Shown piece after piece: positions 27,279 through 34,834 of a DNA stretch of 64,000 bases; position 1 is the first letter of the stretch, and each line of letters opens with the position of its first letter. The DNA lies in contig NZ_MUXZ01000004.1 in assembly GCF_002015075.1 (NCBI RefSeq), positions 29,020-93,019 on the forward strand, read 5' to 3'. The DNA is from Canicola haemoglobinophilus. Its GTDB lineage: Bacteria > Pseudomonadota > Gammaproteobacteria > Enterobacterales > Pasteurellaceae. The translations under genes and the position numbers were made by a program. The notes under the pieces were generated by a model. That model was not told where the DNA came from and did no database searches. It was given only the letters and a program-made list of their open reading frames with translations.

Positions 27279-28057
27279 TCCAGCTTATTTCATCTCTTGG
27301 TAGAGTAGGCATAGATTTTTGCCGTTCTTTAGGACGAGCTGGTTTTATGCTGTTTGGTGCTTTAGTGGGAAAACCACAAATTAGAAAGCATTTCCCTTTG
27401 TTGATTAAACAGCTACATGTATTAGGCGTGCAATCCTTATTAATTATCATGTTATCTGGCTTGTTTATTGGCATGGTATTAGGCTTGCAAGGTTATGTGG
27501 TGCTTGTTGATTTCTCTGCTGAAACAAGCCTTGGGCAACTTGTTGCATTGTCTTTATTGCGTGAATTAGGGCCAGTTGTGACCGCACTTTTATTTGCTGG
27601 TCGAGCGGGTTCAGCACTGACTGCTGAAATAGGTTTAATGAAGGCGACTGAGCAGTTGTCTAGCTTAGAAATGATGGCGGTTGATCCATTACGTCGAGTT
27701 ATTTCTCCTCGTTTTTGGGCTGGGGTAATTGCAATGCCAATCCTTGCAGTTATTTTCACTGCTATTGGTATTTGGGGCGGTTCATTGGTCGGTGTTGATT
27801 GGAAAGGCGTGGATGCGGGGAGCTTTTGGTCTGTAATGCAAAACTCTGTGAGCTGGAGCTATGATTTATTAAATGGCTTTATTAAGAGCTTATGCTTTGC
27901 TATTGCAGTGGTTTGGATTGCCTTGTTCAACGGTTATGATTGTATTCCGACCTCGGAAGGTATTAGTAAAGCAACAACAAGAACAGTAGTGCATGCATCT
28001 CTTGTTGTTTTAGGATTAGATTTTGTACTAACAGCTTTAATGTTTGGTGCAAGTTAA
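27275..28057 (+). CDS. mlaE: Phospholipid transport permease MlaE
   Basis: The 260-residue inner-membrane permease of the Mla complex, with about five hydrophobic helices. The MlaE-family motif RELGPVVTALLFAGRAGSAL is near residue 105. It is followed by EIGLMKATEQLSSLEMMAVDP, which contacts the ATPase. The start overlaps mlaF. It is followed after 35 bases, including an uptake sequence, by mlaD. Confidence 0.96.
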   Translation: MIQLISSLGRVGIDFCRSLGRAGFMLFGALVGKPQIRKHFPLLIKQLHVLGVQSLLIIMLSGLFIGMVLGLQGYVVLVDFSAETSLGQLVALSLLRELGPVVTALLFAGRAGSALTAEIGLMKATEQLSSLEMMAVDPLRRVISPRFWAGVIAMPILAVIFTAIGIWGGSLVGVDWKGVDAGSFWSVMQNSVSWSYDLLNGFIKSLCFAIAVVWIALFNGYDCIPTSEGISKATTRTVVHASLVVLGLDFVLTALMFGAS

Positions 28058-28092
28058 TAAGTAAAGTGCGGTAGAAAATTAAGGATTTTTTT

Positions 28093-28599
28093 ATGCGACA
28101 AACAGTTAAATATGAATTTTGGGTAGGCTTATTTTTATTAATTGGAATTGCAGCTCTAGTTTTTTTAGGGTTAAGAGTTGCCAATATCCAAGGCTTTAAT
28201 CAAGCAAAATCTTATCAAATTAATGCCGTTTTTGATAATATCGGTGGACTGAAAGTGCGTGCGCCATTGAAAGTAGGCGGGGTTGTGATTGGTCGAGTTT
28301 CATCTATTGAACTTGATCCGCAAACCTATTTACCACTGGTTAAAATCGCCATTGATGAAAAATATAATGAAATTCCAGACAACAGTTCATTATCTATTAA
28401 AACCTCAGGTTTATTAGGTGAACAATATATCGCCCTGAGTGTTGGTTTTGACGATGGTGAAACTCCAATGCTAAAAGAAGGAAGTCGTATTGTAGATACT
28501 AAATCGGCAATGGTGTTAGAGGATCTCATCGGGCAGTTCTTGTATGGCAGTAAAGACAGCAAAAGCAGCCAAGGAGAAGCTGAAGCAAGCGCTCAGTAA
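28093..28599 (+). CDS. mlaD: MCE-domain lipid-binding protein MlaD
   Basis: MlaD is anchored in the inner membrane by one N-terminal helix (WVGLFLLIGIAALVFLGL, around 11-28). It forms a hexameric lipid channel facing the periplasm. The MCE domain (around 40-118) is recognisable from FDNIGGLKVRAPLKVGGVVI and SLSIKTSGLLGEQYIAL. 168 residues, slightly shorter than E. coli (183), mostly because the tail after the MCE domain is short and serine/glutamate-rich. Confidence 0.95.
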   Translation: MRQTVKYEFWVGLFLLIGIAALVFLGLRVANIQGFNQAKSYQINAVFDNIGGLKVRAPLKVGGVVIGRVSSIELDPQTYLPLVKIAIDEKYNEIPDNSSLSIKTSGLLGEQYIALSVGFDDGETPMLKEGSRIVDTKSAMVLEDLIGQFLYGSKDSKSSQGEAEASAQ

Positions 28600-28637
28600 C
28601 AATTTTTTATAAACTTTAAATTTAGGAGCTAATATTT

Positions 28638-29264
28638 ATGTTAAAAAAACTTTTTTCTAAAATAATCGTGGTAATGACCGCACTTTTTTCTGTACAAGCT
28701 ATGGCAGAAAAAACACCTTATGAATTAACTCTTGATGTATCTGATCGTTTATTTAAAGCTATTGATAGCAGTCAGACTAAGATTAAACAAGATCCAAATT
28801 ATTTACGTACGATTGTGCGTGAGGAATTAATGCCTTATGCCTATGTGAGTTATGCCGGCGCCTTCTTTTTAGGCAAAACTTATTATAAGTCTACTCCAGT
28901 GGAACAACGTGAGAAATTCTTTGCAGTATTTGATAAGTTTATTGAATATCAATACGCTAAAGCACTGACTCTTTACAATAACCAAAAAATTCAAGTGTTA
29001 AAACCAACGAATGTGGTTGATGATAAAATGAGTATATCAGTGAAAATATTGCAAAATAGTAATGCTGCACCTATCGACTTGGTATTTTATTGGCTTAAAA
29101 ACAAAGCAGGCAAATGGCAAGTTTATGATATGGCTGTTGGTGGTGTAAGTACCATTGATTCAACAAAACAGGAATGGTTACCAACTCTGCGTAAAAAAGG
29201 CATAGAGGTTTTAATTAAAGAGATGGAAACCTTTTCTAAACAAGCAATTATCCTTAGTAAATAA
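28638..29264 (+). CDS. mlaC: Periplasmic phospholipid shuttle MlaC
   Basis: A 208-residue soluble periplasmic protein that carries phospholipid between the outer-membrane MlaA and MlaFEDB. A signal peptide ends at VQAMA before EKTPYELT. The mature part has the Tol-Tol-Ttg2 fold pattern: IVREELMPYAYVSYAGAFFL, then FDKFIEYQYAKAL, and the closing VYDMAVGGVS. It is preceded by TAGGAG and followed after 2 bases by mlaB. Confidence 0.95.
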   Translation: MLKKLFSKIIVVMTALFSVQAMAEKTPYELTLDVSDRLFKAIDSSQTKIKQDPNYLRTIVREELMPYAYVSYAGAFFLGKTYYKSTPVEQREKFFAVFDKFIEYQYAKALTLYNNQKIQVLKPTNVVDDKMSISVKILQNSNAAPIDLVFYWLKNKAGKWQVYDMAVGGVSTIDSTKQEWLPTLRKKGIEVLIKEMETFSKQAIILSK

Positions 29265-29266
29265 GC

Positions 29267-29599
29267 ATGAAAAATAACAGTCTAAATTGGGCATTAGAAC
29301 AAAATGATGATAAAATAACGTTCCGGCTTATTGGAGCGTTATCACGAGATACGTTGTTACCTTTTTGGCAACAACGTAGTTCTTTTTTGTCGAATGCAAA
29401 AGTTGCCAACCAACAACTTATCTGGGAGTTAAGTGAAGTTCAGCGTATTGACAGCGCTGGTTTTGCTTTATTATGTGATTTTATGCATGAATATGAAACA
29501 CAAGTCAGTTCACAAAAAATTCATCATGCTCCAATTCAATTAGAAACTTTAGCAGATCTTTTTGGCTTATCCCATTGGCTTAAGCCCTTTTTACAATAA
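29267..29599 (+). CDS. mlaB: STAS-domain protein MlaB
   Basis: A 110-residue cytoplasmic STAS-domain protein that binds MlaF and stabilises the complex. The conserved loop LSEVQRIDSAGFALLCDFMH (around 59-78) contains the ASA-type DSAG motif near the expected position. The gene sits between mlaC and ibaG with short spacing. Sequence divergence is high in this family, so the call leans on position as well as on the motif. Confidence 0.88.
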   Translation: MKNNSLNWALEQNDDKITFRLIGALSRDTLLPFWQQRSSFLSNAKVANQQLIWELSEVQRIDSAGFALLCDFMHEYETQVSSQKIHHAPIQLETLADLFGLSHWLKPFLQ

Positions 29600-29612
29600 C
29601 GGAAAAAAATTA

Positions 29613-29870
29613 ATGGAAACCCAGCAAATTGAGCAAATTTTAAAAGATGCATTAAATTTGAATGAAGTATATGTTCAAGGCGAAAATGCACATTTTGGTG
29701 TTATCGTGGTAAGCGATGAAATTGCCCAACTATCAAGATTAAAACAACAACAAACTATTTATGCATCCTTAATGGAGCATTTTAAATCAGGTGCAATTCA
29801 TGCGTTGACAATTAAAACATTCAGCACTGAGCAGTGGAAACGCGATCGTTTATTAAATATGTCAAATTAA
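29613..29870 (+). CDS. ibaG: BolA-family protein IbaG
   Basis: A small BolA/IbaG-like protein. The start is set at ATG 29613 (METQQIEQILK, 86 residues). The open frame begins upstream at 29562, but that part overlaps mlaB and is not BolA-like. The BolA core is seen as VYVQGENAHFGVIVVSDEI and a helix leading to ALTIKTFSTEQW. It matches the YrbA/IbaG position directly before murA in gamma-proteobacteria. BolA proteins partner with monothiol glutaredoxins and act in acid stress and Fe-S metabolism. Confidence 0.9.
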   Translation: METQQIEQILKDALNLNEVYVQGENAHFGVIVVSDEIAQLSRLKQQQTIYASLMEHFKSGAIHALTIKTFSTEQWKRDRLLNMSN

Positions 29871-29883
29871 TTAGGAAGTACAG

Positions 29884-31158
29884 ATGCAAAAATTTCGTGT
29901 TTATGGACAATCTCGTTTAAATGGAAATGTGAATATTTCAGGTGCAAAAAATGCTGCATTACCTATTTTATTCGCTGCAATTTTAGCGGAAGAACCCGTT
30001 AAATTAACGAATGTCCCTGAATTAAAAGATATTGATACAACACTAAAAATTTTACACAAATTAGGTGTTGTTACTCATCGTGATGAGCAAGGTACGGTGC
30101 ATTTAGATGCTTCAAATATTGAACATTTTGTTGCACCTTATGAACTGGTCAAAACGATGCGTGCTTCTATTTGGGCATTAGCGCCTTTAGTCGCTCGTTT
30201 TAAACAAGGTCAAGTTTCATTACCTGGCGGTTGCTCTATTGGCGCAAGACCTGTTGATTTGCATATTAGTGGTTTAGAGCGTCTTGGAGCCAAAATTGTA
30301 TTAGAAGATGGCTATGTGAAAGCTTTTGTTGATGAACAATTAGTAGGTAAACGAATTGTTATTGAGAAAGTCAGTGTCGGTGCAACTTTATCTATTATGA
30401 TGGCTGCTACTTTAGCAAAAGGGACGACAGTGATTGAAAATGCTGCTCGTGAGCCAGAGATTACAGATACTGCCTTATTCCTAAATAAAATGGGGGCTAA
30501 AATTACCGGTGCTGGGTCAGATAAAATTACGATTGAAGGCGTTGAGCGTTTAGGCGGTTGTGAACATAGCATTGTGCCAGACCGTATTGAAACAGGTACT
30601 TTCTTAGTGGCTGGTGCTATTTCTGGTGGGCGTATTGTTTGTAAAAATACCAAAGCTTCTACTTTAGATGCTGTAATTGATAAGCTGCGTGATGCTGGTG
30701 CACAAGTTGAAGTAACTGAAGATACTATTACCTTAGATATGCAAGGCAGTCGACCAAAAGCTGTGAATATCCGCACTGAGCCTTATCCTGGTTTCCCAAC
30801 AGATATGCAAGCACAATTTACTCTATTAAATATGGTTGCAGAGGGCTCAAGTAAAATCACTGAAACTATCTTTGAAAATCGTTTTATGCATATCCCAGAA
30901 CTCATTCGTATGGGCGGTAAAGCAGAAATAGAAGGGAATACTGCATTTTGCCATGGTGTTGAACATTTATCTGGCGCAGAAGTAATGGCAACGGATTTAC
31001 GCGCATCTATTAGTTTAGTGCTAGCTGGTTGTATTGCTACGGGTGAAACCATCGTAGATCGTATTTACCATATTGATCGTGGTTATGAACATATTGAAGA
31101 AAAACTACGTGGATTAGGTGCTAAAATCGAGCGTTTTTCAGAAAAGACGGAAGATTAG
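29884..31158 (+). CDS. murA: UDP-N-acetylglucosamine 1-carboxyvinyltransferase MurA
   Basis: MurA performs the first committed step of peptidoglycan synthesis by transferring enolpyruvate to UDP-GlcNAc. The 424-residue protein has the catalytic cysteine in LPGGCSIGARPVD (about residue 117), so it carries the fosfomycin-sensitive form. Other landmarks are the N-terminal ISGAKNAALPILFAA and RIETGTFLVAGAISGG. It is preceded by AGGAAG and is last in the mla-ibaG-murA run. A strong terminator follows. Confidence 0.98.
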   Translation: MQKFRVYGQSRLNGNVNISGAKNAALPILFAAILAEEPVKLTNVPELKDIDTTLKILHKLGVVTHRDEQGTVHLDASNIEHFVAPYELVKTMRASIWALAPLVARFKQGQVSLPGGCSIGARPVDLHISGLERLGAKIVLEDGYVKAFVDEQLVGKRIVIEKVSVGATLSIMMAATLAKGTTVIENAAREPEITDTALFLNKMGAKITGAGSDKITIEGVERLGGCEHSIVPDRIETGTFLVAGAISGGRIVCKNTKASTLDAVIDKLRDAGAQVEVTEDTITLDMQGSRPKAVNIRTEPYPGFPTDMQAQFTLLNMVAEGSSKITETIFENRFMHIPELIRMGGKAEIEGNTAFCHGVEHLSGAEVMATDLRASISLVLAGCIATGETIVDRIYHIDRGYEHIEEKLRGLGAKIERFSEKTED

Positions 31159-31177
31159 CTTTCTACCCAAAAAGAAT

Positions 31178-31212
31178 AACGCCTTACAATCAAACTGTAA
31201 GGCGTTTTTTTA
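31178..31212 (+). terminator. Intrinsic terminator after murA
   Basis: AACGCCTTACA (31178-31188) pairs perfectly with TGTAAGGCGTT (31196-31206), followed by a T run. It lies 20 bases past the murA stop. Confidence 0.9.
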
Positions 31213-31217
31213 GAGAG

Positions 31218-31259
31218 AAAGAGCGGTTGAAAAAATAAAAATTTCAACCGCTCTTTTTT
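31218..31259. terminator. Second hairpin between murA and tyrP
   Basis: A perfect 15-bp stem, AAAGAGCGGTTGAAA (31218-31232) with its complement at 31242-31256, surrounds a nine-base AT loop. It is followed on the plus strand by TTT. Each arm contains AAGAGCGGT, one base away from the uptake sequence. It lies between convergent murA and tyrP and probably blocks read-through in one or both directions. Confidence 0.75.
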
Positions 31260-31269
31260 GTTGATTAGC

Positions 31270-32490
31270 TTACCCAGCGACACTAGGTAGGTAGCCTTTT
31301 TCCATGAGGAATGGGATGATGATAATAACGATGCCCATTACAAATGCGATGACTAATGCTAAATTACCACCAGCTACTCGATAAGGTAGATTAGGATGTA
31401 ATTGACGAACTTTCCAAGCTAAAGCAACGGGTAGAAGTAAGCCATAGAATGCGAATAAAATCCCCGCATAACCTAATGCTGCAATAAAGCCGTTTGGATA
31501 GAATAAAGCAAAAGCGAGCGGTGGAATAAAGGTTAAAGGTGCTAAAACTAGGCGATTGGCTGGTAAATTAATGCGTTTTAATAAATCGCCTACGCCTTCA
31601 AAAATTCCCATTGCTACGCCTAAGAAAGATGTAATTAATGCGAGTGATGAGAATAAGCGAACTACTTCACCTAAGAAGTTGCTACCAGTGATTTGACTTG
31701 TTGCGTTGACTAACCCATTTAAAGTGGGATCTTGTTTTAATAAGCTAACAAATTGATTCTGACTTAATACACCGTGAGTAGCTAATTGCCATAATAAATA
31801 GGCTGTCAGTGGAATTAACGTACCAATAATAATGGACAAACGGATTTTACGAATATCTGCGTCGAGGTAGTTATTAATACTTCCCATGATGACGTGGAAG
31901 CCAAAAGAGGTAAAGAAAATCGGGATAGCAGAAATAACCAGTAAATTATCTAGTGGCACCGCACCTAAATTTTCTAGTTTGGCTTTTGGTAGCATCATTA
32001 ACAATACAGCAATAAAGCCAATAATTTTTCCGATAAATAAAACACGAGTGAGACCATCAACGCCTTTAATACCAATAACAACGAAAGCACCCAAAATTAA
32101 AGTAAAGAGTAAAATTGCAATTTGTAAGGTTTGATGTTCATCGCCAATACTTGTAGGTAAAAGTCCAGATAAAAGCGAGCCACCGCCAGTAATGTAAGCG
32201 GCAAGCAAGGCATAGAGTAAAACAAGTAGGCTAATCGTTGCTAAGAAACGTCCAGTTAGACCGAAATATTGTTCAGCCAGGCTCGCCACGCCTACATCTT
32301 TAGCTTTTGCTGTTTGATAAACCTCCATAAACAACAAGCCTGTATAGGTTAATAATAACCACAATCCTGCAAGCAGAACTAAAGTCATAGAAAAGCCCAT
32401 ACCAGCAGAGGTTAATGGCATAGCCAACATACCAGCACCTATAGTGGTTCCAGCGATCATTAATGCGCTTCCGAGAATTTTATTTTTCAT
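31270..32490 (-). CDS. tyrP: Tyrosine-specific transport protein TyrP
   Basis: A 406-residue inner-membrane amino acid permease of the hydroxy/aromatic amino acid family with about 11 hydrophobic segments. The sequence tracks E. coli TyrP along its length: the opening GSALMIAGTTIGAGMLAMPL, LSAIPIFFTSFGFHVIMGS in the middle, and the final LTFIPPLAFALFYPNGFIAALGYAG. Mtr and TnaB are related alternatives, but TyrP fits best. H. influenzae strains commonly carry two tyrP copies, so another may exist outside the window. Confidence 0.88.
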   Translation of the reverse strand: MKNKILGSALMIAGTTIGAGMLAMPLTSAGMGFSMTLVLLAGLWLLLTYTGLLFMEVYQTAKAKDVGVASLAEQYFGLTGRFLATISLLVLLYALLAAYITGGGSLLSGLLPTSIGDEHQTLQIAILLFTLILGAFVVIGIKGVDGLTRVLFIGKIIGFIAVLLMMLPKAKLENLGAVPLDNLLVISAIPIFFTSFGFHVIMGSINNYLDADIRKIRLSIIIGTLIPLTAYLLWQLATHGVLSQNQFVSLLKQDPTLNGLVNATSQITGSNFLGEVVRLFSSLALITSFLGVAMGIFEGVGDLLKRINLPANRLVLAPLTFIPPLAFALFYPNGFIAALGYAGILFAFYGLLLPVALAWKVRQLHPNLPYRVAGGNLALVIAFVMGIVIIIIPFLMEKGYLPSVAG

Positions 32491-32527
32491 AACAGCTCCA
32501 AGTGAGATACAAATTTATAGTTATAAT

Positions 32528-32854
32528 TTAAGCTTTCTTTAAAAATTCAGATTTGAGTAATAATTTGCCACAGTCAACATTGTGATCACCAGCAACTAAA
32601 CGAATATTTTTATATTTAGTGCCTTTTTTTAGGACTTCAGATGAGCCTTTCAATTTTAAGTCTTTAATTAAAAGTACATCATCACCATCCGCTAAGAGAT
32701 TTCCATTGCTATCTTTTACAATGAGCTGATCATCATCTTGCTGCTCAATTTCATTACCAGACCATTCATTCCCACAGTCAGGACAAACAAAATTAATTGT
32801 GTCGTGGTATACATATTCGCCCTGACATTTGGGGCACTTTGGCATTTCTTCCAT
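32528..32854 (-). CDS. yjdM: PhnA/YjdM family zinc-ribbon protein
   Basis: A 108-residue cytoplasmic protein with an N-terminal zinc ribbon (CPKCQGEYVYHDTINFVCPDC, two CxxC pairs) and a C-terminal PhnA domain (VKDSNGNLLADGDDVLLIKD, then KGTKYKNIRLVAGDHNVDC). The frame is open to 32938, but those extra residues are hydrophobic and unlike the family. ATG 32854 follows TAGGAG. The historical link to phosphonate use is not supported for this family, and its real role is unknown. Confidence 0.88.
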   Translation of the reverse strand: MEEMPKCPKCQGEYVYHDTINFVCPDCGNEWSGNEIEQQDDDQLIVKDSNGNLLADGDDVLLIKDLKLKGSSEVLKKGTKYKNIRLVAGDHNVDCGKLLLKSEFLKKA

Positions 32855-33031
32855 ATTGTTTCTCCTAATAAAAATAGTGTTCGAGTATAACAAAAAAATG
32901 AGCTTTGCCAAAAGGGAGAAAATGGCTTTTAGGCTCAAAATGAAAGGGCTGAAATGGGTATTTATATCCTCAGCCCTTTGTATAAGTTAATTTTTCTGCA
33001 TATTTAAATGCGACTATGATTAAATATTAAT

Positions 33032-34339
33032 TTACTTTTCAGCTTTAGTTTTATCTTCTGGCAAGATTAAATTTAAAATAAGCGCAAATAATGATCCTAC
33101 TGTGATGCCAGACCCAAAAATTTCTTTAACAAAACTTGGTAATTTGTCTAATAATTCTGGACGAGTAGTCACAGCTAAACCACAACCAATAGAAATTGCA
33201 ATAATTAAGCCATTACGTTTACTTCTTTCAATATTGTCTAACATTTGGATACCAGCTGCGATAATCATTGCAAACATCATTAATCCAGCCCCACCTAATA
33301 CAGGCAATGGAATAGAAACAATTAATGCACCAAATACTGGAAATAAGCCGGCGAGTACTAATAAAGCACCAGTTAGAGCTACAACATAACGGCTTGCTAC
33401 ACCTGTTAATGAGATTACACCGATATTTTGTGAGAAAGATGAGAATGGTGTTGTGGACATAATTGCAGCTAAAGCAGAACCTAAGCCGTCACATAACACA
33501 CCACCACGCAAATGTTTTCCAGTAATTTCTGTTTTCGTTGCATTACCTAATGCTAAGAAGTTACCGCTTGATTCTACGATTGTCACTAAGTAGGCAATAG
33601 ACATGCCGATAATGCCTGAAATTGGAAACTCAAGGCCAAAATGTAATGGTTGTGGAACAGCAAAAATTTGTGCGGATTTAACCCCTTCAAAACTTACCCA
33701 GCCAAGAGCGAGTGCAACGACATAACCTGTAAGCATACCAATAACGATAGCTGCTGCTGAGAAAATCCCTTTGCCCCATTGTACAAGCACCACAACAATG
33801 ACTAAAACAAAGCTAGCCATCAGTAAATTTTCAGGTGTAGCATAATTAGCATTGCCACGTTGACCACCAGCAAACCAGTCTACAGCCACAGGGATTAAAC
33901 TTAGTCCGATCATCATTACCACTGTTCCAGTAACAACAGGTGGAAATAATTTACGGATATAAGGCATGAAGAAACTGCCGATAATCATCACGAGAGAACC
34001 GACTAATGACGCACCTAAGATCCCAGCAACACCAGCATCACTAAAGCCGATTGCCAAAGCTGCAGCGACAAAGGTAAAACTTGTTCCCATCACGCTTGGT
34101 AAGCGTAATCCAATGGGTCCTAAGCCACGGCATTGGATAATTGTGACAACGCCTGATACGAGCAAGGCAGCGTTAACAAGAATAATGGTATCTTGAGTGG
34201 AAAGTTGTAATACATTGCCAAGTACTAATGGCACAGCAATAATGCCACCTAATGCAGCTAACAAATGCTGTGCAGCTAGTAATAGGCTTAAACCAAAAGG
34301 CGGTTTATCTTCTACCGAGTAGAGTAAGTTTGAGTTCAT
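33032..34339 (-). CDS. NCS2 family purine (xanthine/urate-type) permease
   Basis: A 435-residue polytopic inner-membrane transporter of the nucleobase-cation symporter 2 family, COG2233. Signature features are the QH motif in LAAQHLLAALGG near residue 25 and GFSDAGVAGILGASLVGS. The family signature region is TIVESSGNFLALGN around residue 255, with the conserved glutamate, followed later by STTPFSSFSQNIGVISLTGVASR. The TPFSSFSQNIG version and overall length place it nearer the XanQ/UacT/PbuX purine branch than UraA, but the substrate cannot be fixed. It has its own leader (34340-34424). Confidence 0.85.
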   Translation of the reverse strand: MNSNLLYSVEDKPPFGLSLLLAAQHLLAALGGIIAVPLVLGNVLQLSTQDTIILVNAALLVSGVVTIIQCRGLGPIGLRLPSVMGTSFTFVAAALAIGFSDAGVAGILGASLVGSLVMIIGSFFMPYIRKLFPPVVTGTVVMMIGLSLIPVAVDWFAGGQRGNANYATPENLLMASFVLVIVVVLVQWGKGIFSAAAIVIGMLTGYVVALALGWVSFEGVKSAQIFAVPQPLHFGLEFPISGIIGMSIAYLVTIVESSGNFLALGNATKTEITGKHLRGGVLCDGLGSALAAIMSTTPFSSFSQNIGVISLTGVASRYVVALTGALLVLAGLFPVFGALIVSIPLPVLGGAGLMMFAMIIAAGIQMLDNIERSKRNGLIIAISIGCGLAVTTRPELLDKLPSFVKEIFGSGITVGSLFALILNLILPEDKTKAEK

Positions 34340-34424
34340 TATATTTTCTCTGAGCTAATAATAAAGGTGCGCAATTATACTTATTTTTGTTATTTAAGCA
34401 ATCGGTTGCTTTATTGATTTTGCA

Positions 34425-34775
34425 TTAATGAAAAAATCCGAGAAAAATGACCGCACTTAAACTGACTAAAGCGAGAATGAATAACGCAGGTGCTGTATTT
34501 TTAGCTGACTTATGGAAGTATTTAGCAGCAAAGATAATGTAAGTAATAAGTAAAATAACTTTTGCGACAATCCACCAAGTCAAACCAATACCCATTATAA
34601 AAAATAAGCCGATACCACTTGCTAGAAGTAAAGTATCTGATAAGTGCGGGAAGATTTTTAGCAATTTTATTGCTCGCCAATCTTTAGCATTCATTTGCAT
34701 CAGCCCACGAACTAACAATAACGCCAAGCTAACAAAAGCAAAAATTAAGTGAATATAAATAAGATAGATAGTCAT
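34425..34775 (-). CDS. SirB2-family inner-membrane protein
   Basis: A 116-residue protein with four predicted membrane helices. It matches the SirB2 (YchQ) family by length and by the conserved ALLLVRGLMQM and LKIFPHLSDTLLLASGIGL patterns. SirB was named as an enhancer of invasion-gene expression in Salmonella, but the molecular function is unknown. It lies downstream of gyrA on the same strand, with a GC-rich hairpin (34796-34815) in the 59-base gap between them. Confidence 0.85.
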   Translation of the reverse strand: MTIYLIYIHLIFAFVSLALLLVRGLMQMNAKDWRAIKLLKIFPHLSDTLLLASGIGLFFIMGIGLTWWIVAKVILLITYIIFAAKYFHKSAKNTAPALFILALVSLSAVIFLGFFH

Positions 34776-34795
34776 AGGTTCCTCTGAGCTAAAGA

Positions 34796-34815
34796 AGGGG
34801 CGATAATTCGCCCCT
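34796..34815. terminator. Hairpin between gyrA and sirB2 gene
   Basis: AGGGGCGA (34796-34803) pairs with TCGCCCCT (34808-34815) around a four-base loop. There is no good T run on the minus-strand side, so this may be a transcript-end stabiliser or a weak terminator rather than a strong one. Confidence 0.4.
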
Positions 34816-34834
34816 GAAATTATGATGATTGAAT

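Noticed and set aside
30312..31052. Two minus-strand frames of 154 and 89 codons opposite murA
   Set aside because: murA is full length and motif-complete on the plus strand. The antisense frames show reversed-codon composition only.
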